Positions 32,945 through 44,800 of a stretch of 64,000 nucleotides of DNA are shown piece after piece. This DNA comes from Meghimatium bilineatum (lineage: Eukaryota > Mollusca > Gastropoda > Stylommatophora > Philomycidae). Within the stretch, counting starts at the first letter, position 1, and each line of letters starts with the position of its first letter. The notes beneath the pieces were generated by a model, which ran no database searches, was not told where the DNA came from, and saw only the letters and a list, made by a program, of their open reading frames with translations. The position numbers and the translations under genes are program-made. The stretch spans positions 24,513,791 to 24,577,790 of the forward strand of contig CM067316.1 of assembly GCA_034231615.1 (NCBI GenBank), read 5' to 3'.

Positions 32945-33125
32945 TCAGGACATGACAACTGATGCAGCATTTTTTGCTGTGCCGATTTTCTAAACAATTT
33001 AAATATGTTTAGTAGGTTGCCACTATTTTTAAATGGTATGTATGCACAAATGTTTGTAGAAGGGATTGAATCTAGTGCCTGGCTCTCAGAGAAGCTTTCT
33101 GCACATCTCCATCACAGTCAGACAA
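32945..33125 (-). mobile_element. SINE-like repeat, family S4, with tRNA-like head
   Basis: On the minus strand, GTGATGGAGATGTG (A-box-like) and AGATTCAATCCC (B-box-like, near 33070) precede a body shared with 28985-29135 (AACATATTTAAATTGTTTAG, CAAAAAATGCTG). Confidence 0.5.
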
Positions 33126-36100
33126 CTACAACTAGAATGATAAATTTATATTTCACCTAGCCATATTTTAGAAAATATAAGTTTGAAACAAAGACTGCTT
33201 TAATAAACTGTTTTTATAGGACAAATAAGAACACTGTAAAGTCAAGTCCTTCTTCAGAATAGCCCTGTGCATAGATAACAAACACTCACTTATTTTGACT
33301 GATTAAACATTCTCTGTACTGTTCATTGGCTGGCAACAAAAGCATACATAAAGCAACAAATCATCAATCCCATCAGCCAAGATAAATGACAATGTTTAGG
33401 ATCTGCATGCAGGATTATTCTGGAGAAGAATTCAGTCAAACTATACAGTTTACATCAACACAATCAAACATCATTGAAACACAACAAACTGAAAATGTTC
33501 CAGAAAAATATCTCTTTATTCTGAAGTATCTATTTCCAAAGTTCTCACATACCAAGTGTACTTTATAATTTACTCAGTTTTCTTGTTTCCATAAATGAGA
33601 GTATCCAAGAAGAGAGAATGTATGAAGGAGGAATGTTCCATAATTTTGTACTGAAACATAAATAACTGTGGTTAATATCACACATAACATAAATGTTAAA
33701 CAGTTGAGATAATATTCATAGTCTGCCATCATTAGTTACTAATTTCAAGGTCAGCTCATGGTTAAACACTAATTAATACTGAGCTTTTTTGTAATACACG
33801 ATACATTTCAACCTGTTGAGAATGAAAACCTGTACAGGAATCAAAAGGTCAAAAAGAAAATTTTACAATAAAGCCTTACAAAGCAGATAAATATATTTAT
33901 AAAATATAATAATGGAATAGAGGAATCACACATTTAGGAGTAAAATCATGCTGATATCAGATGTGCTGGACTGGACAGTGCAAATAATGCAGCTCTGCTA
34001 TAAACTAGCAGGACAAAGTAATTCACTCCTAGGAAATCACACATAATTTTGTGCTGGTTTTCAGTGAGTGAACACAGAAGAAGAAGAAACATTGAAATAT
34101 CAACAAATTCTTCATATTGAGTTTTGTTTTGAAATTATCTTTAATATTTATATTAAAAATTGTATGTAAACTGAGTAGGAAATACTAGGAAAGGCTTTAT
34201 TTATGATGACTACAGCAACAATGTAAGGACTGCATTATCAAAATATGGGTAAAAAGGTTAAATTATAAGGGAAAAAGAATTTTTACAGGTAAGCAAACAA
34301 CTTCTCATACATTTAATTACACATGGAACAGTTGTTTGTTTGTTTGTTTTCACTTTCAAATTACCATCTCTCACACTATTAAAAAATCCTGTAACTATTC
34401 TAACATAAGGTGATAACGGAATGAAAACTTTCAGACAAACAAAAACATCAGAAACAAATACATTTTATGTGAATATTTTGTACAACAATGTACAGCAGTG
34501 AATCATCACTGTGATCAATGGAATAAAGATTTTAATAGAATTTACTATTTACTATTTACATCAACTATGGCACATTGTAAAATGTATATCAGATCAAAAC
34601 CATTTACATGAAGAAATGTAACACAAACTAAATGACACAAAGTGTAAACAAATTTCCTCAATCTAGATTATGTATACTTCAGTAACAGAAATTGATGCTA
34701 AATGTGGCCAGATTTCAACTCTTTAATATTATGTGTAGTTTCAGGTTTCATGACTTCGCTGAACTCAGATTAAAAAGTAAATAGGTCTGCATCCATCTAC
34801 ACGCTATGCACTGAGAGCCTCCCGTCCCCCAGTTTCATCCATGGGGGGAGAGATTTTCAGTGTGTAGCAGGCAGCTCGTTGGATCTGCCAGAAGTGCGTC
34901 TTTACTGATATTTTGTTTTGTTAAATAATTTATGTATTTGGTTCATTAAAAAGTGTCCATTGTCTCCTCATAAAACCACACAAATATATCAACTCATCCA
35001 TCTCTATATTTCTATTAAAGGAATTCTGTATTAATAGATTTACACCAGAGCTATTTCTTCAATCTCCGGATGCAGCTGTCTACAAATAGACTATTTGAAA
35101 AGCCAATCAGTCATGCTTTGTTGGTTTAAGGAAATTAGTGATTATCTAAACTGATGGTAGTATACTCTGGGCATACCCATAGGAGCTCTGTCTCTTTCAG
35201 CAGATGGTCAAATATATTTATGCTGATAGTTCACATGGCACAATCATTATATATTTTCCTAGTCCTACTCCACAAGCGTCCCATTCTATCTTCCTAAGAA
35301 ATTTTTAACGCAAGTTTAAGGAAATAGAAACATTGACTGAATGACTTTATGGAGTGAATATGTTAAATGAATAACTATACTGGTAGGATGGAGTGAGGAT
35401 TGTGGTTCACCAAATGTCAAGCAAACCATGAACATGCATTCCCTTTTTCTTGTGCTGGGGAGACTAATCCCATACAAGTCAATGAAGTGTTCTATGATGT
35501 TGATTTGTAAATGAACAACCAGTATAAATGTACACACCAATAGAAGCATAGAAACTCCAAAAAAATTACAAAATCAATAATTGTTCTAGCACATGAGAAA
35601 AGAAAATTTGGAAAATATTGTGACAACTGGGGGATTAGCAGAAGGAAATATAGAGAAAAAAATTACATACCGGTAAGTCAAACTTCATGAAAAAGAATAA
35701 TGTTAACATCAACAATTATAATAAGATCCTAATGGTGATTTGTAAATATTTATGCTTGTCTATGTCAGCCATCATGGCATATGATGATGTGTTTAAATCA
35801 ATAAAAGATTATGTATTCAATGATCTGGTAATAGATGTAAGGTAATAAAGTTCATCTATCCACACAATGCGAATACAGGGTTAGGCCCATATTTTTCATT
35901 AACCAACTGTACACTTAGGATGATGTGGTCAGTGTCACAGCAACTGACTTTACTACCTCAGAGACCTGGTACAATAAACACTGAACCTCAGATCACTGTA
36001 TCAAGAAATCAGTAGGCTAAACACTGAGCTACTACAGCACCTGCAAACACATTTTTAGATGATCAAGTTTAGATGTTTAAAAAGCATGATTTCATTTAAC

Positions 36101-36279
36101 CCACTCAATCCCTTAGTGAAAAATTTGTGTTTGTTTGTTTGAGAACCCCAGGAATTGTGAATGATTAACTCTTACTTCCTTATTGCTCCTGAGTTTTTCT
36201 GAGCTTTCTTTCATACCCAGAGACTTCAGCTTTCGACTTAGTGCAATGCCTTTTGAAGGAGCCTTCTATTCAGAGGGGG
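33126..36279. other. No gene seen; small inverted repeat at 34795-34905
   Basis: Long AT-rich stretch without recognisable exons. At 34804-34868, GCTATGCACTGAGAGCCTCC and the inverse end GATTTTCAGTGTGTAGC repeat the element seen at 12707-12850, including a downstream ATCTGCCAG-like word. Confidence 0.45.
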
Positions 36280-36850
36280 TCTATAATTGTATAGATGACA
36301 TGTTATAATCTTAGAGCCTCAATATAACGACATGTCATCTACTAAGTTTTTCTGTTGCAAGGGTGGTTTGTTTAGTGGGACACTGGTTAATAATTACTAT
36401 CTAAATTTCTCCTGAATTTGACATCACATGTTCTGATATTAATTCAAAGTAAAAATCATCCCCAAGTCAATATATCTAAAATAAACAATGTCATTTTTTC
36501 AGTGAAAGTTAATCTTCTTGATTCTAGATTAGAAAACTGGCCTCACAGAACATGGGGCATTCCCATAAGTGCTCCGCCCTCTGTTACAGCAGCCATTCGA
36601 CTTGATGGTGTTTCGAGTCCAATGCCATTGAAACAGACATCGACATCAGGGCACAACCCTGGTCCTTGCGACAGTTTTCTTTGTTGTTCCGCCCACCCAC
36701 GCCATGCCCGTAATAAGTTCAAGCACAACGTCAGCATGTTGGAACAACATGGTAACTGTTATCGAATGTTACGACTACGGGATTGTATAGATGACGTGCC
36801 GTGAAGCTTCTTTAAGAAGATAACCTCAATATAAAGGCATGTCATAAAGG
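36280..36850. other. GC-richer block between direct repeats
   Basis: TTGTATAGATGACATG ... CCTCAATATAACGACATGTC at about 36287-36338 recurs in direct order as TTGTATAGATGACGTG ... CCTCAATATAAAGGCATGTC at about 36783-36846. Between them, 36535-36780 is markedly richer in G+C than its surroundings. It is crossed by a 128-codon plus-strand and a 64-codon minus-strand frame, neither with a recognisable domain. Confidence 0.5.
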
Positions 36851-38739
36851 AAAGTTAATCATAGATCATCAGTCACACTTGTTTACCAACAACCATAACT
36901 TTGAAAGACAGTGTACATGCCATGTTTATATCTCTATTATAGCTAACAGTAAAGTAAAATAACATGGGGGGGGGGCGCTTATGCTAAGCTTAATTAGCCA
37001 TATTTTTCATCATTGAAGCCAAATCTGCAGAATATTGATGTTAATTCTATATGCAGAATCATTCTGGGCCTTTGTATTTAACCTGTAGCAGCCCAATGTC
37101 AACATTTTTACTCCATACACCCAATGTCGACAAATGTCACTATTGAAGTAGCCATTTGTAGTCATGGACAACAATCTTCCATGTTAATTTCCCATCACGT
37201 TTTTAAAATATTTATTTGCTATGGTGATTGTCCCTGAATTTTATGCTGCAACATATATAAACCCAGTCGTAATTTATTCTACCTCTACACATTTGCAAGC
37301 CATACTGTATGGACCTAACTTCAGTGATGCCATTGTTCGTTAATTCTTCATGGATGCTGATTTCAGATGATGATTTAGATGCAACCGCACACAACGGCAT
37401 GCGTTATTGGCTGAAATAGGCCACTATATATTCATTACTGACGTTCTTGTGTGATTGACACATGGTAATATTTAGATTGACATTCCTTGCCGGTTCCATG
37501 CGAATAGACATGCTAAATTTAGCTCTGTGATTACCGGTAATGTGGCTTTCAGAGGTGTTTTCTGATCAATTCTAAAAGCATTTCTGTTGTTTCAAACTTG
37601 CAAAAGGTTTATTATGACCTTAAATTTTCTTAAAACTTGGTAAAAATAGACCTACTTATGATTCTGATGATGTTGATAAGCAAATTCTAAAAAAATGTGA
37701 TTTTAGAGAACAAGAATGAATCAGACATTGATGGGGAATTAGTTTAGTACTTAGAATTTGAAGTAGCAATGCTTGTGGATCTGTAGTGTAGGCCTAATTG
37801 ATGATGTGCGCATCCTGCCCCGCACACCATAGACACAATGATTGAGAATAGTCAACACAGCTGATCTATGTCAATATTGATCAATTTCATGAGAAATCAG
37901 GTCCCAAAATGACATTTATCAGGATTACTCAAGACTAGGTCTAGTTTTCACTATTTCTATGTGAGTTATTCTTTGGGGGTACACGCAAAACTTTTGGTAT
38001 GCCTGTATTAAAATTTTCTGAAAAATGAGATCTATTTGGAAATCTGTTTCATCAAATATCTAGGGCTTCCTTTATGTGAACTAGGCTTATATGTTTGGAG
38101 TAGTTGACAGTTACAGAATGTTGTTGTCATGCTGTGTAAGGAAGACTGCTGTGCAGTTTTCATTTGAATATTTATTAGCAAATATATTGACACAGGTAAA
38201 TGAAGCTGATATGAAACTGGTGCTCAAAGTTTTTATCTCTTGCATGTTACATGACAAGTAAACTTATCTTACATGACATTCACAAAGATATGTTCAAGGA
38301 TATGCTCATTGACAAAGAGATGTGATAAAGGATGATTTTTACTTTGAATCAATATGAGAACATGTGATGTCAAACTCAGGAGAAATTTAGATGGTAATTA
38401 GTATTGCTGTTCACCCATGTGGAAACCAGGTCCTGGACTTGTAGTTCAGGGTGCAGAGGCTAAGACCACTATATTCTTTCCAGGCTTGTCGTAAGAGGCA
38501 ACTAAGGAAACTTGGAAGATAGGCTGACAAAATGCAAAAATGATAGGCTAAAAAATCATCATTTATCACTGCATGTTTTGAATCGATTTCTTAATTTTGT
38601 CTTCAGTCAAATGGTACCCATGGATGATGAAGGTCAGCAGACATTGTACTTTTGTAGCACACTCCTAGATGGTGGAGTGCTAGATAAACCATCACAAAGA
38701 GAAGAATGTGGCAGAAGAATAACAAACTAGTTAGAGGTA
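36851..38739. other. No gene seen
   Basis: AT-rich, with a G run at about 36967-36975. CAGGTCCTGGACTTG near 38425 resembles an inverted B box, but no body could be matched to the SINE families here. Confidence 0.35.
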
Positions 38740-39175
38740 TATGCTACGCTCCTGGCAGGATATATAGTCCTGGGTTACTGTAGCACTGGAATGTCTCACT
38801 TCAAGAAAAGTATATGCTACGCTCCTGGCAGGACATAAAGTCCTGGCTTACTGCAGCACTGGAATGTCTCACTTTGAGAAAAGTATATGCTATGCTCCTG
38901 GCAGGACATAAAGTCCTGGCTTACTGCAGCACTGGAATGTCTCACTTTGAGAAAAGTATATGCTATGCTCCTGGCAGGACATAAAGTCCTGGCTTACTGC
39001 AGCACTGGAATGTCTCACTTTGAGAAAAGTATATGCTATGCTCCTGGCAGGACATAAAGTCCTGGCTTACTGCAGCACTGGAATGTCTCACTTTGAGAAA
39101 AGTATATGCTATGCTCCTGGCAGGACATAAAGTCCTGGGTTACTGCAGCACTGGAATGTCTCACTTCAAGAACCA
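38740..39175. repeat. 73-bp minisatellite
   Basis: Six copies of a 73-bp unit starting AGTATATGCTATGCTCCTGG and containing GGACATAAAGTCCTGGCTTA and GCACTGGAATGTCTCACTTT. The inner units are almost identical; the outer ones are more diverged. Confidence 0.95.
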
Positions 39176-40189
39176 AACATATTGTTGTTAACACCCCTCC
39201 CCCCAACACAACCATGCCTTTGAGACAACAAACCGTACACAATTCCAGGTGTCACCCCAGTTAATCAACTGAGGAGATCCTGATCCTGTAATTTTGACAG
39301 AAAAGCTATGGGCTGTCAAGCATTATCTGTTGACAGCTAAAGCGATTTCTTGATTATCAACAATGTTCTTAGAATATATCTACAGTATACATATGTGCAT
39401 CACAGGTAAGTAAACCAGCATTGTAGACCTAAAATAATGATATTCTGGTTCAAACAAAATCAAGTAAATATGTATGTAAGTAAGGCTGTGAGGTAGGTGA
39501 TGATGTGTGCCCCATAGTAGATGTCATAAACGGAAATATGCTGACATAGATAATAATGTTTGATGCCTTCATTAAAGCACTATTACCGGGGTCAAGTTTT
39601 GTCACTGACAACTAACAAAGTGATCTAAATATAGTTAAGTCTAGGAGGGGAAGCATCTTGTGAAGGGATTAATGTAGTATCGTTTACTGTAATACTTAAA
39701 AGAGCTATTGAAAGACACCAGCTCATCTGTGCTACAGGGGTGAACATTAGGATCTTGAATATTTTTTATGTGCAATATAGGAAACGTCCATATATTACCT
39801 TTAGCAGGTGAGTTTAAAAAAACTAATCCATATTAATAAAATGAATAATAAAAATTATATAAAATAAAAGATGCCACAAGATAGTGTCGTTAATCTTGTT
39901 AAATTTGTAATAAAACACATGTCCTTAAGTCAACAATGGAGTGATAACATATATTGATGCCCTGATTGTAGTTTAAAGACAAATTAACAACATAAACATC
40001 TGTTCCCATACACTTACAAAATTTAACTGCAATAAAGAACAGAATAAGATAAAACACAATTTTAATAAACAAAAAAGGATTGTGTGTGGTAGGATTGAAC
40101 AAATCTTGACAAATAAAATGGATTTGCAGAATTGAGATAAGTAGCTGGCTGTTAATTAAGTAGGCCCTATGTTATGGCAAGTAGTGTGT
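39176..40189. other. No gene seen
   Basis: AT-rich; no exon or known repeat recognised. Confidence 0.4.
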
Positions 40190-40856
40190 GGCAATCATGA
40201 TGGCTATATTATTATTATAGCAGATGGAAGAAGTTGAACAGAAATAAGAAGCAGAATAGAGCAGGCAAAAACAACATTCAGAAAAATGAAAAATATATTG
40301 TGTAATATGACTTTGTCATTAGAGGTGAGGAAGAGAGTTCTGCAGTGTTATATAACTCCTCAATATAAGGTAATACTGCGTGAAACGTAACAACAATAGA
40401 ACTTATGTAAAACACAGATTTTTAGAAAGTTCCACTTAGACACGATGGGCTATCACTAAAACTAGAGGTTAAGGATGCAAATCTAAACAAACAAGAAAGT
40501 TGGAAATTAGAGACAGTAGAGATGTAGTTCTACAGAAGAATGCTGAGAATAAAACAGACTGCCAGAAAAAACTAATGTGGAGGTGTTGAAAGAATAAAAT
40601 GCAAAATGGACTTTAATATAAGAAAAATAATATCATTTTTTGGCCACTTCATGAGACAGGCAGGTTTAGAGAGCATAGTCACAACAGGCAATATGAAGGC
40701 AAAAGAGACAGAGGGTGACAACATGAGAAAATATTAAACAGTTGACAACCTGGCACAGCAGAAAAACAATAACGATCTTGATACATAATGCAGGAGATAG
40801 AGAGCTATGGAGAGCCATGATTGCCTATGCCAGTCGGCACGGCACCTGATGATGAT
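40190..40856 (+). mobile_element. RTE-clade LINE 3' end
   Basis: The plus strand reads EIRSRIEQAKTTFRKMKNIL, SLEVRKRVLQCYITPQYK, VEMWFYRRMLRIKQTARKTN and, at the end, ELWRAMIAYASRHGT. This is the classic C-terminal layout of RTE-clade proteins ('R..l.cy..p.lly', 'E.WcyRRMLrI', 'W..miA'). The tail TGATGATGATATG right after the stop is also typical of RTE. Frameshifts make it a relic. It lies just downstream of the receptor gene's stop codon. Confidence 0.8.
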
Positions 40857-41215
40857 ATGAAATATTTTCAGATTTACTTTAATAGAACACTATAGGCCAA
40901 TATTTACATGTAAAGTAATATTGAATTACTGAACGACATTTTGACTATGCTGAATGTTTATGTAGAACAAATGATTATTAATATTTATAGAAACAATGTG
41001 TTAGCGTTGGGAAATTGATAACTTTGCCTGGAGAGTGATAGCACTTGTAATTATTTCAGTATGAATGTGGCAAGATCAGGGACAAAATAGATAAAGCCAT
41101 AATGGAGGTGGAATGGTGGTATTAAAATGAATGATTACAATAGATTTATATGATATTGTTCAATGTTGACACTGATGCAATGATTCTCAAACAGAATTTA
41201 CAGTCCAAATATCTT

Positions 41216-41887
41216 TTAACAATGATTTGTTGAAAATTTGAAGGGACTGAAATGCATGTCAGTATCTGAAGAGTGTTTGACAATAGGGAAGTCTGTATTA
41301 TCTTCACAGTCAACAGTGAGTCTACTCAAACTCAGGTTTGGTAAGCTGAACTTGCTTGATGATGGACTACCTAGTTCTGTTTTCACTACTTCATACACAG
41401 GTTCATACATGTCTTGAGCCATGTTGTCGCTCTCTGAGGAGTTTCGTATTGAAGACTGTGGTATTTTGTCTTTAAGGTCTATTTTGAATTGAAGATTCGG
41501 TGCGCTGGAGTGTTGTGGAGAAGTTTGTGCTTCAGGAATGCTGGAGAGGGATGGAATTGGCTTGCTGAGCTTATTCATGCTAGCATTAATGTTGCCTGAC
41601 TTTGATTTTTCGTTGATACTTTTAACATCAATGTTGTTACTCTTTCCAGGTACAGAAATAATATATTGATGAAGATTCAGACGAGGATCTAAAGTCTCTT
41701 TTCTGGGTTTCGCCCCTAGATTTCTGTTAAGATCATCGCCAAGGGACTTGTCAAGTACTTCTGTACCACTTGAAGCTAGAGACAGTGTAGACAGATTGTC
41801 TACCTGCACATCATAGTATGGAACAGCAGGTTTTCTACTATCGCTGTCTTCAGAACCTGTTGAGTACCTGTGCTCTTCTCTACTAAT
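41216..41887 (-). CDS. ADGRL: Latrophilin last exon: cytoplasmic tail
   Basis: 672 nt, phase 0 entry after the acceptor TTTCAG at 41893-41888, with a stop at 41218-41216. It encodes 223 residues, beginning ISREEHRYSTGSEDSD and then VPYYDVQVDNLSTLS. It is low in hydrophobics and rich in Ser, Asp, Asn and Lys, with no membrane segment. STGSEDSD is a block shared with latrophilin tails. The last five residues are STNHC. A minisatellite starts about 10 bases upstream of the acceptor. Confidence 0.92.
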   Translation of the reverse strand: MSREEHRYSTGSEDSDSRKPAVPYYDVQVDNLSTLSLASSGTEVLDKSLGDDLNRNLGAKPRKETLDPRLNLHQYIISVPGKSNNIDVKSINEKSKSGNINASMNKLSKPIPSLSSIPEAQTSPQHSSAPNLQFKIDLKDKIPQSSIRNSSESDNMAQDMYEPVYEVVKTELGSPSSSKFSLPNLSLSRLTVDCEDNTDFPIVKHSSDTDMHFSPFKFSTNHC

Positions 41888-44800
41888 CTGAAATCACAAC
41901 AGTAACATATAAGTTAACTTTTTGTCACATACACAACAGTAACATGTAAGTTAACCTTCTATCACATACATAACAGTAACATGTAAGTTAATTTTCTGTC
42001 ACATACACAACAGTAACATGTAAGTTAACATGTAAGTCACATACACAACAGTAACATGTAAGTTAACCTTCTATCACATACACAACAGTAACATGTAAGT
42101 TAACATGTAAGTCACATACACAACAGTAACATGTAAGTTAACTTTCTGTCACATACACAACAGTAACATGTAAGTTAACCTTCTATCACATACATAACAG
42201 TAACATTAAGTTAACTTTCTGTCACATACACAACATTAACATGTAAGTTAACATGTAAGTCACATACACAACAGTAGCATGTAAGTTAACTTTCTGTCAC
42301 ATACACAACATTAACATGTAAGTTAACATGTAAGTCACATACACAACAGTAGCATGTAAGTTAACTTTCTGTCACATACACAACAGTAACATGTAAGTTA
42401 ACTTTCTGTCACATACACAACAGTAACATGTAAGTTAACATGTAAGTCACATACACAACAGTAACATGTAAGTTAACTTTCTGTCACATACACAACAGTA
42501 ACATGTAAGTTAACATGTAAGTCACATACATAACAGTAACATGTAAGTTAACTTTCTGTCACATACACAACAGTAACATGTAAGTCACATACACAACAGT
42601 AACATGTAAGTTAACTTTCTGTCACATACACAACAGTAACATGTAAGTTAACATGTAAGTCACATACACAACAGTAACATTAAAGTTAACTTTCTGTCAC
42701 ATACACAACAGTAACATTAAAGTTAACTTTCTGTCACATACACAACAGTAACATTAAGTTAACTTTCTGTCACATACACAACAGTAACATTAAAGTTAAC
42801 TTTCTGTCACATACACAACAGTAACATGTAAGTTAACATGTAAGTCACATACACAACAGTAACATGTAAGTTAACTTTCTGTCACATACATATGAGTACA
42901 CTATAAAGGGGCTCACTGCTAATAGGGATTACTTCATTGTACTCATATTTTCCCATATGTACTATATCTCTCTCAACAACGACTATTGCACTACCGAGTA
43001 TTGGTATGAAAACATACAAATAATAGTGCACAAAGACATTTTCTTAAGGTCTTTTTAAGAAACTAAATGAGTAGGTTGAGTTTAATAGAGAAATGTAAAA
43101 GTTCTTACAAATAAGATACCATTCCATACAGTTTTCCTGCACAAGCTGCTGAGATCTTCCTATGTAAGAAAGATCATATATCTGCTTCACTGTTAACTTC
43201 GAATGATGTGACATTTTTTCAAGTACTCTCTCTACTGCATTCTGTCTCTATTTTCCTTAATTTTCTTGTTGCCACATTATGTTGAAACCTCATCATCTTA
43301 TTCTTCCTCTGCTTTTTAGGATATGAATGGTCTTCTAGATCTTCAGGTTAGTCACCAGGACGACGCTCTTAATCTTCTCAAAGTCAGAGTGGCAGACTTA
43401 AAGCCATGGTCCAGTGTGATCATGTCTTGTCTTGCAGTTCACTGAATTGTCATAATGTGACCAGAAATAACTGTGGATTTTTTTTACTGATGTTATACAA
43501 CAATATCCATCTCTATCTGCATTTTTAAACAAATGTTGATGTAAAGCTACAAAATTGCTCCCTCCAGCTCCCTAATGGGAAATATACAGTATTCTACAGG
43601 TTTTTTTTACAGTTGATGTAAAAGCTCAGGTTCACAACAGACATACACATATGCATAGACACAATTGGTTATGTATGATACATAAGATATATTACCTGCA
43701 TGTTATGCTTGCAATATTCTGAGACAAACTCTGAATCAACAACTGAACAGTCTACAAATTCAGAAAGATCCAAAGCCATTTCCTCCACTCTTTCATAGTT
43801 GTTTGCCACAAAGCCTTGCCCTCTCTCTGCTACCACTACTCCAGAACCATTACTGCTAAAACATTGAGGTTTCATACTAGCATTCCCATTGCTGCTGTAG
43901 CTGGGGTTATATACATAGCCATTGAGTGAGGAAGGGACATTGCTTGAATCTTTACTTGTTGAATTTTCTGTTCCACTTCTGTTCACATCTGAAAAATTAG
44001 ATACATTTTAATGAAGACACTTTGCGAAACTCAAGAGAGAGTATTCCATCACACAATTGAATTTTTTCAAGGTTTACTAAGTGCCACATAGATATCCTAC
44101 AAGATGCTTAGGTTCACGTGACAGGAATCAGTGAAACCAAGCTATTAATAATATTAAACTTCCTTTTTCTGCATTTGGTTTAGAAAAGAGAAGAATACTG
44201 AAGTTGTAGTTTTAATTTCTAATAATCGGTCGCATCAGCGTGAATCTGGTTGAAATGGAAGTCATTGTCAGTAAATTGATGAACTTATTTCAATGTGGAG
44301 TTTTTGACCTTAATTTTGCTTTTAATTCTGTTTTTATGAGATGACCATCACTTCTATTTTATTGCTGTTAAAAAGTTAAGTCATGGCAAGAATATGGAGA
44401 TATGCTTAACAAGGATAAACCAAACACACTGAAGATATTCTACAAGAAAGTACAAAACATAAGAAGTAAAAAAGACACCTACGTACCAACACAAATAATC
44501 GACGACAAACACAGTACATACTAAATAGGCCCCAAGAAATCATGGAAAAATTACTTCAATCAACTGTTAAACTTAACCTTTAGGGCTCTGACTTAAAATT
44601 ACACAATATCACCCTTGGGCCTGACTTATGTTTTGGAAAATTTGCGTTATTGATGGTGGGTGTTTTGAAAACGTGATAACTTTTTTTGTTTTAAAAGATA
44701 TCAAATTAATTTTTACACATCTAAATAAAGGAGTGAATAGTGAATATAATCATGAATACAATTTGTTGTTGTTGTATGTGTGATAAGACAGTTGTGAGCA

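Noticed and set aside
36418-36804. 128-codon plus-strand frame as a coding exon
   Set aside because: No recognised motif, no convincing splice context, and the opposite strand is open over much of it.
40860-41215. Polyadenylation signal for the receptor gene
   Set aside because: Several weak ATTAAA- or TATAAA-like words occur on the minus strand, but no clear AATAAA could be picked without transcript data.
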